Source of the DNA: Bradyrhizobium lablabi
GTDB lineage: Bacteria > Pseudomonadota > Alphaproteobacteria > Rhizobiales > Xanthobacteraceae
DNA length: 64,000 nt
NCBI RefSeq assembly: GCF_900141755.1
Contig: NZ_LT670844.1
Coordinates: 2,232,001-2,296,000 of the forward strand
Direction of reading: 5' to 3'
Under the pieces are notes generated by a model that did not search any database, was not told the origin of the DNA, and saw only the letters and a program-made list of their open reading frames with translations. The translations under genes and the position numbers were made by a program. The first letter of the stretch is position 1. Every line of letters starts with the position of its first letter. Below are positions 1-9,800 of the stretch, one piece after another.

Positions 1-176
1 CCCTTGGTTTCCGACGCCCGCGGGGGAGCGGGGTGCATGATGTCTTCTCCACCAGGGCCTCCGCCTCCTCCGCCTCCGCCGCCGCCAGCGGCAAACGCCG
101 GCATCATCGAGGGCGCGGCGATCAGCGCCATTGAAAAAGTTCCCAGCGTCAGCAACTTGACCACCGATTTGATCAT
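1..176 (-). CDS. small secreted glycine-rich protein, 3' end beyond window
   Basis: Partial: the ATG is at 176 and the frame is still open at base 1. The first 30 residues form a clear Sec-type signal peptide (MIKSVVKLLTLGTFSMALIA, then APSMMPAFAA). A run of about ten glycines follows and then a hydrophilic stretch containing HPAPPR. The mature part is low complexity and I recognise no domain. It lies upstream of nothing visible and downstream of the caspase-like gene, which itself ends in a Gly/Met-rich tail, so both exported products share this composition. Function unknown. Confidence 0.6.
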   Translation of the reverse strand, partial: MIKSVVKLLTLGTFSMALIAAPSMMPAFAAGGGGGGGGGGPGGEDIMHPAPPRASETK

Positions 177-346
177 GCCTGTCTCCTGCGTTCCCTGCGT
201 GAACCCGCCAGCCGCCTCTATAAACCCCAGCCGGCAAAGGACATTCCCGAGGAAATTTTGCTGCCAGGAAACGCGATGAGTCCGGAATGTTGCCATTTCC
301 GGACTCATCGCAACCAATCAATGCCTGACGTAAGCCGGGCGGCGAT

Positions 347-1870
347 CTAATATCTGCCGCCGGTGGTGCCGGGGTGCATGCCGCCGCTGCCCATGCCACC
401 GCCGCGACCCATGCCACCTCCCATGCCGCCGCCCATGCCGAGGCCAATACCAAGGCCGATCCCGACGCCTTCCATCACGGCGCCTGGCGGCGGACCGGAC
501 GGGTGCTGCTCGACGACGACCTCCTCGGGCGGCTGCTTGCGCTTCGGGGTAGGCTTATCGACCCGCTTGATGGGCAGATCGACATGCTTGATCGGCGGCG
601 GCGGCGTGTCCTCCTTATCCACTTTCTTCTTCAAGGTCGGCGTCGGTACCGGCGTGATGTTGCAAGGACAGGTCGGCCCCAGCGCGACATTGGTCGGCTG
701 AAGCAGCGACGCGTTGGCTGCGAGCGAGCGGTTGCGGACGCGCTCCTCCATCTTGCGCGCGGTGGCCGCCAGATCGCTGCTGCCATAGGTCGCGAGGAAC
801 GTCTCGAAGCCTGCCGCCGTATTGACCGCGACGGCATTTTCCCATGCCTCCATCACGCGCCGGCGTTCGAGCAGCGAGCGCACCCGCGGGGTATATGTCG
901 ATTGGGCGAACAGCACGGTAAACGCCTCATAGGCCGGGGCCGAATCGTCCGCGATCACGAGATCATAGGCGACCTTCGGCTCCTTGCCTTTCAGATCCCG
1001 GCGCCAGTCGTCCGCGCTCTTTGCCGGCGCTGAGGGCGGCTTCGTCGTCGCCGCGGCGCCTTGACCTGTTCCTTGCCCCGTACCCGTGTCAGAGGCGACG
1101 AACTTGAAGTCGGTCGTCAGCGACGAGCTTTCCCAGGGAACCTGGCGTCCATCGGTCGCCTGGTTCACCGCGACACGGACGCGTTTGAAGGCTTCTTCGA
1201 TCGGCACGTTTGGCTGCTTCGCGACCGAGAGCAGCGCCGTGGTGTAGGGGCTGTCATCGCCGTTGCCGTCTTCGGCTTCCGCGCCCGGCGAGGTCGAAAA
1301 CGAAATGAACGAACCCGGTGAGCCGGCCTTGGTATCGACGATCGCAAGCCCGTGGCCGGCGGTCCCATTCAGCGCCGGGAACGGATTGTTGCGGCAGGCG
1401 TCGAGCATGTAGATGCGCATCCGCGTCGGCAGCGCGCCGAGCGTGTTCATGAGATCGTTGAGCCGAACCGCCTGCAGCGGAATGTCGGCTTCGCGCTTCG
1501 GATCGACATCGACCGGCACCAGATAATTCTCGCCGTCGATCTGCAATCCGTGGCCGGCATAGAACACCGCTGCGACCGTGTCGGGTCCGCTAGCCTGGAC
1601 CTTGGCGGCAAAGTCGCTGATGGCCTGGCGCATGTCGGCCTGCGACAGATCGGGCGCCGCGGTGACCTGGAAGCCAGAGTTCGTCAACAAATCCGCCATT
1701 CGCTTGCCGTCGTTCTCGGCGTTGGGCAGCGCCGGCACCGCGCGGTAGGCCGACTGGCCGATGACGAGCGCCAGCCGGTTTTCCGCGGCGCTAGCGTGAG
1801 AGGCGGAAATGAGCGGAGATAGCAAGAGCGTGGACGCAAGCAACAAATCGCGAAAAACGGAACGGCGCAT
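347..1870 (-). CDS. caspase family (peptidase C14) periplasmic protein with Pro- and Gly-rich tail
   Basis: 507 residues. A signal peptide (about 1-29, ending ASAAE) exports the protein. Residues 31-265 are a caspase-like p20 domain: the catalytic His is H107 in FYAGHG and the catalytic Cys is C159 in MLDACRNNPF, so the dyad is intact. Residues about 290-400 form a region of predicted helices. The C-terminus is Lys/Pro-rich (about 410-455) and then Gly/Met-rich, with repeated GMGGG units to the end. Bacterial caspase homologues of this type cleave after basic residues in some cases; the substrate here is unknown. The gene appears monocistronic. The unusual feature is the long low-complexity tail. 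Confidence 0.9.
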   Translation of the reverse strand: MRRSVFRDLLLASTLLLSPLISASHASAAENRLALVIGQSAYRAVPALPNAENDGKRMADLLTNSGFQVTAAPDLSQADMRQAISDFAAKVQASGPDTVAAVFYAGHGLQIDGENYLVPVDVDPKREADIPLQAVRLNDLMNTLGALPTRMRIYMLDACRNNPFPALNGTAGHGLAIVDTKAGSPGSFISFSTSPGAEAEDGNGDDSPYTTALLSVAKQPNVPIEEAFKRVRVAVNQATDGRQVPWESSSLTTDFKFVASDTGTGQGTGQGAAATTKPPSAPAKSADDWRRDLKGKEPKVAYDLVIADDSAPAYEAFTVLFAQSTYTPRVRSLLERRRVMEAWENAVAVNTAAGFETFLATYGSSDLAATARKMEERVRNRSLAANASLLQPTNVALGPTCPCNITPVPTPTLKKKVDKEDTPPPPIKHVDLPIKRVDKPTPKRKQPPEEVVVEQHPSGPPPGAVMEGVGIGLGIGLGMGGGMGGGMGRGGGMGSGGMHPGTTGGRY

Positions 1871-2016
1871 GGCGACACCTCCATCGCAAATATTTGATCC
1901 GAAGATGCCAGCTTTTCTACGTTTCCGCCAATGCAGCGTCTGTGAGCCAGCTCACAGCCGGTCCGATATCTTGCCGAAAGATACGGCAGCAACGCTGACG
2001 GTAAGAGTAACACTAA

Positions 2017-2177
2017 CCGTCATTGCGAGCCAACGGGTCGGCGCGAAGCGCCGCCCGATGACAGGCTCCGCGAAGCAATCCAGCTTAGCGAGCGAGGGGA
2101 GAAAGCTGGATTGCTTCGTCGCGGAGCCTGTCATCGGGCGCGCGTTCGCGCGACCCGTTGGCTCCTCGCAATGACGG
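2017..2177. repeat. long imperfect palindrome, probable dispersed repeat
   Basis: The left arm begins CCGTCATTGCGAG at 2017 and the right arm ends CTCGCAATGACGG at 2177. Both arms continue through matching blocks (…AGGCTCCGCGAAGCAATCCAGC against GCTGGATTGCTTCG…GGAGCCT) for about 65 bp each, separated by about 20 bp. The transcript would form a very long hairpin. Sequences of this kind recur between genes in Bradyrhizobium as I remember them; only one copy lies in this window, so dispersal is inference. It sits upstream of the caspase gene. Confidence 0.75.
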
Positions 2178-3359
2178 CTGGAATAGGACATCGCGATCCC
2201 GCGGCGCAAAGCGCCCGAGTTGTGCTGAATTCTCCGCCCCATGAGGGCGTGGGGAATGCCGGGTGCCGATGCACCCGTAGCCGCGCGTGTAGTGTAGTAA
2301 ACACGCGCGTTAGTCACCACAGGTCCACCGGAACATCCCGGCATTCCCGCACGCAATGGTTTTACGGCTTACTTCGTGCTCTCCCCGGTGACCGGGCTCT
2401 TTTGCCACCGTCGCCAGCGGAATTGTCTTCCGCCAACTTGACACCAGCGTCGGGGTGTCAGGACCACACGACTTCGCCGTCCGCTTTAGCGCTGTTCGTC
2501 AATAGCACCGCTTGCGTCCACCGCATCCCGTCCCGCGTTCGTGACGACCGCGAAGCGCCCCTCGAGTGGGACGAGACGGTGATTGATATACGGGTGATTT
2601 GGGTAAACGGCGAAGAGGAATATTTTTTCGAAAGGGGCTGGACACGAATCTAGTGATTTGCCCGTCGGGCAAATCAGTGGGGCTGTTCAGGAAATTGCGG
2701 GCGATGAGGTGCGCTTCGCTCGCTACTCTGGCGCGGCCGCGCGGCGGAATTCATGCAGCTCCCACTGGCCAGGAGACATCCATCCTGAAGTGCGACTCTT
2801 TTCAGTACATCTATCGCGGCTCGACAGTCACTTTCTTTCACTGTTGTCCAAATAAAGCGGCTTTCTAACCGCAGCTTTTTAAGAATGGTTCGGTCGATTG
2901 GGCAGTGAGGTGGTTCAGAAATCCATCCAGAGCACCACTGATATTTGAGATAACATTCAGCAGCTTCTGCGCGATTCCGAAAGGGTATCGATTGGACGGG
3001 AGACCAACTCCAAGGCGTGAGCCCGACTTTTCTAGGGCGTGAACCCAGAAATTTAGAGGCGTCGGCGGATGTCCGCTTTGATGCGCATTGGGGACTCAAG
3101 TCGGACATCGCGTGAGGTCCGAAAAGTGCCAATAACGGACGTTCCTTCAAAGCTAGCTTTGACCCAAAGGCTCAAGTCGCGGTCCTGACGCGCTTTGCCC
3201 ACCGCGATCCATCGGATCGCAAGCTCGCGCATTATCGATCAGATGGGTTATTTGAAGCAGTCCGGCGGACCACTGCTGCATCATCAGATGTTGAAAATTA
3301 ACCACTTGTTAACCCTACGGTCGCCTAATGCGAATGATTTGGAGGGAATTAGACTCACC
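2178..3359. other. 1.2-kb gene-poor stretch, probably including a dispersed non-coding element
   Basis: No convincing gene. From about 2225 to 2680 the sequence resembles, from memory, a non-coding element repeated in Bradyrhizobium genomes (blocks such as GGGAATGCCGGGTGC, CCCGGCATTCCC and CAATGGTTTTACGGCTTA). It contains the pair GGAATGCCGGG / CCCGGCATTCC and ends near a perfect 9-bp hairpin at 2655-2675. From 2681 to 3359 I see only degenerate sequence; a 158-codon open frame at 2674-3150 on the minus strand has no start signal or recognisable motif. Confidence 0.45.
2655..2675. terminator. perfect 9-bp stem with 3-nt loop
   Basis: GATTTGCCC-GTC-GGGCAAATC is a perfect hairpin. It has no U-run on the plus side and no gene ends beside it, so it may be part of the surrounding repeat rather than a working terminator. 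Confidence 0.35.
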
Positions 3360-4028
3360 ATGTCGGCCCCTGCGACGCGAACGAAGTCGATGCCTTTGTC
3401 GGCCGATCTTGCGTTTCGTTCGTTTGCCAGGCTGGCGGTTCGCGTCACGGCTGTCCTACGCGGAGCAAAAAAAATGTTCGGAGAAAACGACTTAGTGGAC
3501 AATCTCAGCCGCGATCTCGATCGCGCGCGCGGAAAACGCGACGTACTTGCATCCGATGTCACGACACTGACGGCTCAGATCGCCGAAATCGAAGCACGCC
3601 TTTCTGAGGAAAAAAAACGGCGGGAACGTAATCACGTTTTAGGCGAAATCGAAGCGATAAAAAAGCGAATCATACAAACTGCCAGCGCGTTTGCACCTGT
3701 CGTCAGTGAGCTCTGCGAGGCGACCGAGATGGCGGCGGCAGTCGTGCCCGAAGCTCGCGAGCTCAATAATTTTCTATCATCCGTCGCGACCGAAGTCGAA
3801 ACCGTAGTCGATCCCTTATTGCGCGAACTGGACCGACGCGCGGATGCGGTGCGAGTCGGCCACGCTGCACTAGATCTCTCGTGTTTAGCCAATGAGGCGC
3901 CAACCGAGCTGCCAAAAGATAATAATGATCGCCTACTTCGCTTACTCCGCTTTCCAATATGGCTGTCTCGCTCCAAGGAGGTGGAAAAAAGAGAAACAGC
4001 GGAGAACCCGCACAGCGCAGCAGCGTGA
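3360..4028 (+). CDS. coiled-coil hypothetical protein
   Basis: About 222 residues from the ATG at 3360, which follows GGAGGG at 3341-3346; the frame is open upstream to 3195 but without a start signal. An alternative start is the ATG at 3474 (MFGENDLVDN). The central part (NLSRDLDRARGKRDVLASDV, then TLTAQIAEIEARLSEEKKRR) is a long heptad-like coiled coil, followed by helical segments rich in Ala and Glu and a basic tail. No enzymatic motif, signal peptide or membrane segment is visible. It converges on the frameshifted gene at 4030-4403, with the two stop codons 1 bp apart. I recall similar anonymous proteins in Bradyrhizobium; function unknown. Confidence 0.65.
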   Translation: MSAPATRTKSMPLSADLAFRSFARLAVRVTAVLRGAKKMFGENDLVDNLSRDLDRARGKRDVLASDVTTLTAQIAEIEARLSEEKKRRERNHVLGEIEAIKKRIIQTASAFAPVVSELCEATEMAAAVVPEARELNNFLSSVATEVETVVDPLLRELDRRADAVRVGHAALDLSCLANEAPTELPKDNNDRLLRLLRFPIWLSRSKEVEKRETAENPHSAAA

Positions 4029-4029
4029 A

Positions 4030-4403
4030 TTATCGGCGCGCTGCGCACCTCAAAGAAGAGCCTCGATGCTCTTCTGCAGATCTGGCGGTCCGAAATCGGC
4101 TATGATAGGCCTCTGCGGCGAGCTCGCGATAACAAGCCATCCCCATTTGCAGCTCCAAAAGAGCGAGCCGCCCGGCTGCAATCGTTAGCCCCTCCCCTGT
4201 TCCCGGCAGAGTATTTCCCAGCGCCGAAAGAGTCGCGATCCGTACTTCGATCGCGTGTAAGAGTTTTTCCGCTTTTCCGTGATCTGCTGTTCCGCATTCT
4301 GCATGAGAAGGGTGCGCACCAAGCCGGAGAGCCGAGTTGCGTCCGCGTGCAGCTTTGACGGCGGACTTTTTGAAGTCGCGTCGCAGCGGTCTACTTCCGG
4401 CAC
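4030..4403 (-). pseudogene. frameshifted small hypothetical gene downstream of ftsZ
   Basis: Two overlapping frames read as one protein split by a frameshift near 4225. From a GTG at 4403 the first frame gives …HADATRLSGLVRTLLMQNAE… to SKYGSRLFRR, then runs out of sense and stops near 4186. Moving back one base gives ALGNTLPGTGEGLTIAAGRL, ALLELQMGMACYRELAAEAY and on to a TAA at 4030-4032. Both halves have normal composition and the join is smooth. It starts 33 bp after the ftsZ stop, so it may have been the last gene of that unit. A sequencing error is the alternative to true decay. Function unknown. Confidence 0.55.
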
Positions 4404-4436
4404 TTGGAAACGAGTTACTTTGGTTCTTACGACGGC

Positions 4437-5687
4437 TCAGTTGCCCTGGCGGCGCAGGAAGGCCGGGATATCGAGAACGTTTTCCTCGATCAAATTGCGC
4501 ACAGGAGCGGAGCGGCCGTACGGATCGAGGCCCTGCGGAGCCGTATGGTGCGCATATTCCGAACTCGGGTTTCCCGGTCGCCCTTCGGGGTGGCGGGCCG
4601 CCGGACTCTCTAATTGCGGCAGCGGTGCACTACGTTCGATCCGGCCGGCGATGCGACGGCTGTCGTTGCGCAGCCTGCCGGCGAGTTCCGTGAGTGAGCT
4701 TTCCGCCGGTTGCGTCTGGCGCGCCGGGTCGAGATTATCGATGCCGGTCGCGACCACCGAGACGCGGACGATACCTTCCAGGCTTTCATCGAAAGACGCG
4801 CCGACGATGATGTTGGCGTCCTGGTCGGCCTCTTCGCGAATGCGGGTAGCAGCTTCGTCGACCTCGAATAACATCAGGTCCTTGCCGCCAGTGATGGAGA
4901 TTATGAGGCCACTGGCGCGCTTGATCGAGGGATTCTCGATCAATGGATTGGAAATCGCGGCCACAGCGGCGTTGAGCACGCGCTTCTCGCCAGAAGCCTC
5001 GCCCCTGCCCATCATGGCCTTGCCCTTCTCGCGCATCACGGCGAGAACGTCGGCAAAATCCAGATTGATGAGACCTTCCTTGACTATAAGGTCGCTGATG
5101 CAGGCTACACCCGAATAAAGCACCTGATCGGCCAGGGCGAAGGCATGGGCGAACGTGGTCTTTTCGTTGGCCACCCGGAACAGGTTCTGGTTTGGGATGA
5201 TCAGCAGGGTGTCGACCACCTTCAGCAATTCCGCGATGCCGGCTTCGGCAAAACGCATGCGGCGTTGGCCCTCGAAGTGGAATGGCTTGGTGACTACACC
5301 GATGGTGAGAATGCCAAGCTCACGTGCGGTCTTGGCGATAATGGGGGCTGCCCCGGTGCCGGTACCGCCGCCCATGCCGGCAGTAACGAAAACCATGTGT
5401 GCGCCGGTCAAATGATCGCGGATCACATCGATTGCCTCTTCGGCTGCGGCGCGCCCCACTTCGGGCTGCGAGCCGGCGCCAAGGCCTTCGGTCACCCGGG
5501 TACCCATCTGGATGACGCGCTTGGCCATCGACATGGTGAGCGCCTGTGCGTCGGTATTGGCGACGATGAAGTCGACGCCTTGCAGCCCGGCCGCGATCAT
5601 GTTGTTGACGGCATTGCCGCCGGCGCCGCCGACCCCAAGCACGATAATGCGCGCCTTCATCTCGCGAATATCGGTGATGTCGGTCAT
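4437..5687 (-). CDS. ftsZ: FtsZ paralogue, short form
   Basis: Tubulin-like GTPase that polymerises at the division site. From the ATG at 5687 (preceded by GTGAGGT five bases away, better placed than the upstream in-frame start at 5711) the protein has 416 residues. The nucleotide-binding signature GGGTGTG is at 106-112 and the T7 loop NLDFAD, which completes the GTPase site of the next subunit, is at 208-213; both are intact. The C-terminus ends [11 protein letters not shown], the conserved peptide that binds FtsA and other partners. The main FtsZ of this group is much longer in its C-terminal linker and sits in the ftsQA-ftsZ-lpxC cluster. Here none of those genes is present, so I read this as a second copy. 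It may be cotranscribed with the HTH gene 50 bp upstream. Confidence 0.88.
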   Translation of the reverse strand: MTDITDIREMKARIIVLGVGGAGGNAVNNMIAAGLQGVDFIVANTDAQALTMSMAKRVIQMGTRVTEGLGAGSQPEVGRAAAEEAIDVIRDHLTGAHMVFVTAGMGGGTGTGAAPIIAKTARELGILTIGVVTKPFHFEGQRRMRFAEAGIAELLKVVDTLLIIPNQNLFRVANEKTTFAHAFALADQVLYSGVACISDLIVKEGLINLDFADVLAVMREKGKAMMGRGEASGEKRVLNAAVAAISNPLIENPSIKRASGLIISITGGKDLMLFEVDEAATRIREEADQDANIIVGASFDESLEGIVRVSVVATGIDNLDPARQTQPAESSLTELAGRLRNDSRRIAGRIERSAPLPQLESPAARHPEGRPGNPSSEYAHHTAPQGLDPYGRSAPVRNLIEENVLDIPAFLRRQGN

Positions 5688-5737
5688 TTTTACCTCACGT
5701 TGCTCCGGCAAGCTGGGGAATGAGAGGACACGGCTTG

Positions 5738-6229
5738 CTACCTACAAGCCTTGCGGTCCGCCTCCACTATGCTCGCGGCTAGATGTCCCAGTCGGCGTGT
5801 AGCTTGTCCGCGGCTGTCGACCGAGCCGCCAGCTCGCAGAGCCGCCACCTCATCTTCAAGCCGTGCCGTCACCTCCTTGGCTGCCATAGTCTCGGCAGTC
5901 GCCTGCAGCAGCTCAACCGTCAGGCGATCGGCGCGCTCGCGCTCGCGCTCGAAATCTGCTCTGTCATCGACTGCCCTTGCTTCGAGACGCACGATCTCCG
6001 CCTTCAATGCCTCGATCTTTGCCGCAAATGGGGCGATGTTGCCTGCTTGGCGACCACGTGGCGGCCGGGGCGTATGCCGTATTTCAGCGAGATCAACGCT
6101 CACCAGGGCTTTGCCATCATCCGAAAGTGAGCGCGGCAACCGGCGTCGCTTGGCAAGCGAACGAGCGGCCTCTGGCGAGACTGCCAGGCGGGCACCTAGA
6201 GCGGCATATGTCAGCGCCTCAACGGACAT
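5738..6229 (-). CDS. helix-turn-helix / coiled-coil hypothetical protein
   Basis: 163 residues from the ATG at 6229, preceded by AGGAG eight bases upstream; the longer frame to 6292 lacks such a signal. Residues 5-50 ([20 protein letters not shown], then [12 protein letters not shown]) look like a helix-turn-helix followed by a wing. Residues about 75-140 are a strongly charged coiled coil ([20 protein letters not shown]). No membrane segment. The gene lies 50 bp upstream of the short ftsZ on the same strand, so a role linked to that FtsZ is possible but unproven. It could be a DNA-binding or plasmid-type accessory protein. Confidence 0.65.
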   Translation of the reverse strand: MSVEALTYAALGARLAVSPEAARSLAKRRRLPRSLSDDGKALVSVDLAEIRHTPRPPRGRQAGNIAPFAAKIEALKAEIVRLEARAVDDRADFERERERADRLTVELLQATAETMAAKEVTARLEDEVAALRAGGSVDSRGQATRRLGHLAASIVEADRKACR

Positions 6230-6861
6230 CGGCTGTTCTCCTAGAACGAACCGGACGGTAATCGGCTGATGATGACCGGGCGATAAGCGCAAGCTATGCT
6301 GCGTTGGTTAATAGACTGTTAACGGGCGAACGGCGATCCGCTTGAGCGTGCCGCGGCCGGGATGCGTCAGACCATCTGACTTCGCCTCGGAAAGGGCCGG
6401 CATCGTGGGGCTTGCCGAGCCAATTTGTGTAGTCCGCTCTGCGCTAACCGAGGCAGAAACCCGCACCGAGCGAATTCAGCTGGTAGCCGCCAATGTCGCA
6501 AATGGGTCATTCGCGCCGATTTTGGCATGTCCGCGACATGTCCGGTTGGGGGGGTGGTCTCGGAACTGCCGGTCGTCCGGGTTTGCCGGTTGAAGGCATA
6601 CATTTGGACGTGATTCAAGCGCACCGCAAACTCGCCGGGTTGAGCCGGATTTAGGTGCCCTGTGAGTCGCGTTCTGCAAACGATTCACTGTCGGCGATGG
6701 CGGCCTCGTTGTTTTTCAAATGCCGCCAGGCGTTGCCGCGCGCATCTACCTTCGGAATTTGCGGAAGCAGCCCCTCACCCCGACCCTCTCCCCGCGAAGA
6801 GCGGGGCGAGGGAGAAGAGATCGCTTCGCCGTTTCCACCCCAACCTAAACTCGTACACGCC
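6230..6861. other. intergenic region with one short palindromic repeat
   Basis: No gene supported. A repeat unit at 6771-6817 shares 24 identical bases with the insert inside uvrD (39619-39642). Open frames on both strands here are short, overlap one another and lack start signals. Confidence 0.5.
6771..6817. repeat. short GC-rich palindromic repeat unit
   Basis: Contains CCCTCTCCCCGCGAAGAGCG followed by GGGCGAGGGAGA, an inverted pair around CGAAGAG. Its first 24 bases are identical to 39619-39642 inside the uvrD reading frame, so this unit exists in the window both as intergenic DNA and as translated sequence. Confidence 0.7.
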
Positions 6862-9800
6862 CTAAAACCCCGTTCGCGGCGGGCTCGCGACCGGCGGCGT
6901 CAGCGCCAGCGGCGGTTGCGGCTTCGGCCTCGGCGGCGGGCGCGCGACAACGGACCCGGGCGCCGGGCGGACGTCGATCGGGGGCGGCAATGGCGCAAGC
7001 TGCTGGCTCACGACCGGTGCATTGATATTTGGCTGCGGACTTGGCGGCGGGACCGGCAACGCGGCCGACGGACGCGGCGCGCTCAGCCTTGGCTTCGGCG
7101 GCGGCGCGGCGGAAGGCAGCGCGGCCGTGGGCGGCGGGATCGACGCCGGCGTGAGCGGGGCTTGCTGTTCGCCGCGCTCGATCGAATCGAGCCTTCTGGT
7201 TTCGCGATCGATCGCCCGCACCGCGAGCCATGACGACAGCGAGGCGAAATCGATCGTGCGATGGAGCGTATCCGGCGGACCGGCGGCGAACAATTGGATC
7301 TCCGGACGGCCGGGCGCGGATCCTGCCGCGGCCGGCGCAAGATTGGGCGCCAGGCTGGCGCGAATGTCGGCCTGGTCGGCGGGAATATCGTATCCGCCTG
7401 AGATGATGGCGCTGGCGCCCTCGGCCTCGAGCGTGGTCGCGCTGACGCGCAAGCGGCCGTCCCGGATACTGAACGGAATCTGCGCCGACTTCACCGTCAG
7501 CGCGCCGGAGGACAACACCGGCTCGACGATCTGGCGCAGCCTGGTGTCGTCGGTCGCCTGCCCGTTATCGCTGGCGTGGATCGCGACGTCGAAGGCGCTC
7601 GGATTGAGACCTGCGATGTGCGCGGATTCCAGTGTCAGCGTTCCGCTGCCCGATAGCCCCCCGGTCAGCGCCGAGGCGCTGCGGCCCTGGCTCGACAGCG
7701 TCATCTGCATCGAGGTGCGGCCAGAAGGCATCGCCAAATTGCGGTAGCGCAAGGCGGCGCCGTCGACCCCCTTCAACTCGACGTTTGCGGTCAAGATAAT
7801 CCCGTTCGCGCCCGGTTTGACATCGATATTGGCGGTCGCCTCGCCGCCGCCAATGCCGCCCTTGATGGCATCGAAACTCAGTGATGCTCCATCGCTCTTG
7901 ATGATGCCGCTAACGGGGCGCAGCTCGCCGCCGCCTGGGAGCGCGCCGCGCAGCGCCTGAAACGCGATCCGGCCGCGCCAGCCTTTCACCAATCCGTAAT
8001 CAAGCGGCTCGGCCGCGTCGTGACCGGCGGCGCCCACGGCGAGCGCGAATGCAGGCGCAAGATCGAGTGCGTCGAGGCCGACCTCGCCCTGGACGCTCCT
8101 TTCGCCGTCAAGCGACACCACAAGATGCCCGCGCAGCCGCGAGCCCGCGAACGCGCTGTCCATATCGTCGAAGGTCAGCTTGCCGCCGCTCAGAGACACG
8201 CGCGAGGACAGGCTGATATTTTGGGCAAGCGTATCTGACGGCCTGAGATCGAACAGCGGTGCGAGGCTGACGCGGCGAACCGTGAGAACGACGTTGGCTT
8301 TGGCATCCTGCGCCCACGGTTCGGCGGTCCCCTGCGCATCGGCATCGAGCCCGGCTCCTGATATCCTGGCTTTGAGCCGCAGCGGCGCACCCCACACGCC
8401 CGTCACAGACCCCTCGAATTGCGCCGGGCCATCGGCGACCGCCGCGATCGAGCGATCAAGGCCAAGCAGGACCAGCAACAAGCGGCCGCGCTCCGAGGAA
8501 AATTTCGTCTCGATGCCGATCTCGCTTTTCCGGAGTGCTTCGAGATCAAAGCTCCGGATCGCCGTGACAGGTGGCGTCGCCGTCATCGTGGCGCGGCCCT
8601 TAAGCTGCGGCGCGTCGATATCGAGAACGGCCTGCGCGGAAGGGCCATCGGCTCGTGCCTTGTTATTGTTGAGATCGAGCGCGAGTTTGACGCGCACCGG
8701 ACCGGGACCCGTTCCCAGCGCATTAAGCCGCGAAGCAAACGACGGTGCGAACGGTGCGACAAGCCCGGTAAGCTGGCCCAGTGACGCTGCCGTTGCATCG
8801 AGCACCAGCTTTCCGGTCGAAGCTGTGCGATCGAAATTGCCGCCGCCCTCAAGCATGATGTTGTCAGGCTGACCAATCTTCAATCGATCGAGCAGAACCG
8901 TCTTCGGGTCGTAGGCGAGTTTCACCGCGAACGGATGCAGTTCCTGACCGGCCGAAATGGCGCGGCCGATATCCAGTGACAATTGCGCTTCCTCCGGCCA
9001 TTCGCCCTGCGGCCCCGCCATCGCCCGCACAAAGGCAGCGGCGGCATCGAGATCGAGCCGGTCGGCCTTCAACTCCGCCTCGACCCGGGAGCCGGCGCCC
9101 GACGGCAAATCGGCGACCGCAAGGCGCCCTTCCACCGCGCCGCCATCGATCTCGGCCTTCATCGCATCGATCGCGACGCGGTTTGCGGCCACGCTGACAT
9201 TGCCGTTCAGGCGCAGCGGCTTTTGATTGCGAAAGCTGACTTCGCTGCGGCCCTGCAACCACGCCACCAGCGTATCCGGATCCGAGGACTCGACGCTGAG
9301 CGCGCCGGTCAAGCCACCAGGCGGACCACTTCGCGCGCTGGCGCCGGCAAACGCCACATGGGTGGCGCCGGGAGCGCGCAGATCCAGCCTGTCGATGGTC
9401 CAAAACTTCTGATCAGCGGCCTGATCAGGTTTGGCATCGGCATGCAGCTCGGCGGCGAGATTTTGCACCGGACGCCCGCCCAGCATGATCTGCTCGGCGC
9501 TGAGCTCGATTTGCATCGGGATCGGCACCGGCGGCATCGCCGCCATCAGCGCGCGCAGGCCCGGCAGCAACCGCATCGGCTCGGCAGCGCTAGTGTCCTT
9601 GTTGCTTTCCTTGGCGACAAACTTGTCGGCGTCGAGCTGTCGCGCCGAGAGCACGGTATGCAACAGCGGCGAAGCACCAAAGCGAATATCGCCGGTGCCT
9701 GCGAATTTCAGCGCGCTGTCTTCAAGGCCGTAGCTGGCATCAACCTGTTCGAGCTTCGCGGCGGCCGGATCGGCCTTGACCCTGGCCGCGATCCGCCAGG

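Noticed and set aside
2111..2653. 180-codon open frame on the plus strand
   Set aside because: It lies across the palindrome and the dispersed non-coding element, so the frame is accidental.
2674..3150. 158-codon open frame on the minus strand in the gene-poor region
   Set aside because: No Shine-Dalgarno, no motif, mixed composition; it overlaps the probable repeat. Possibly a decayed gene, but not supportable.
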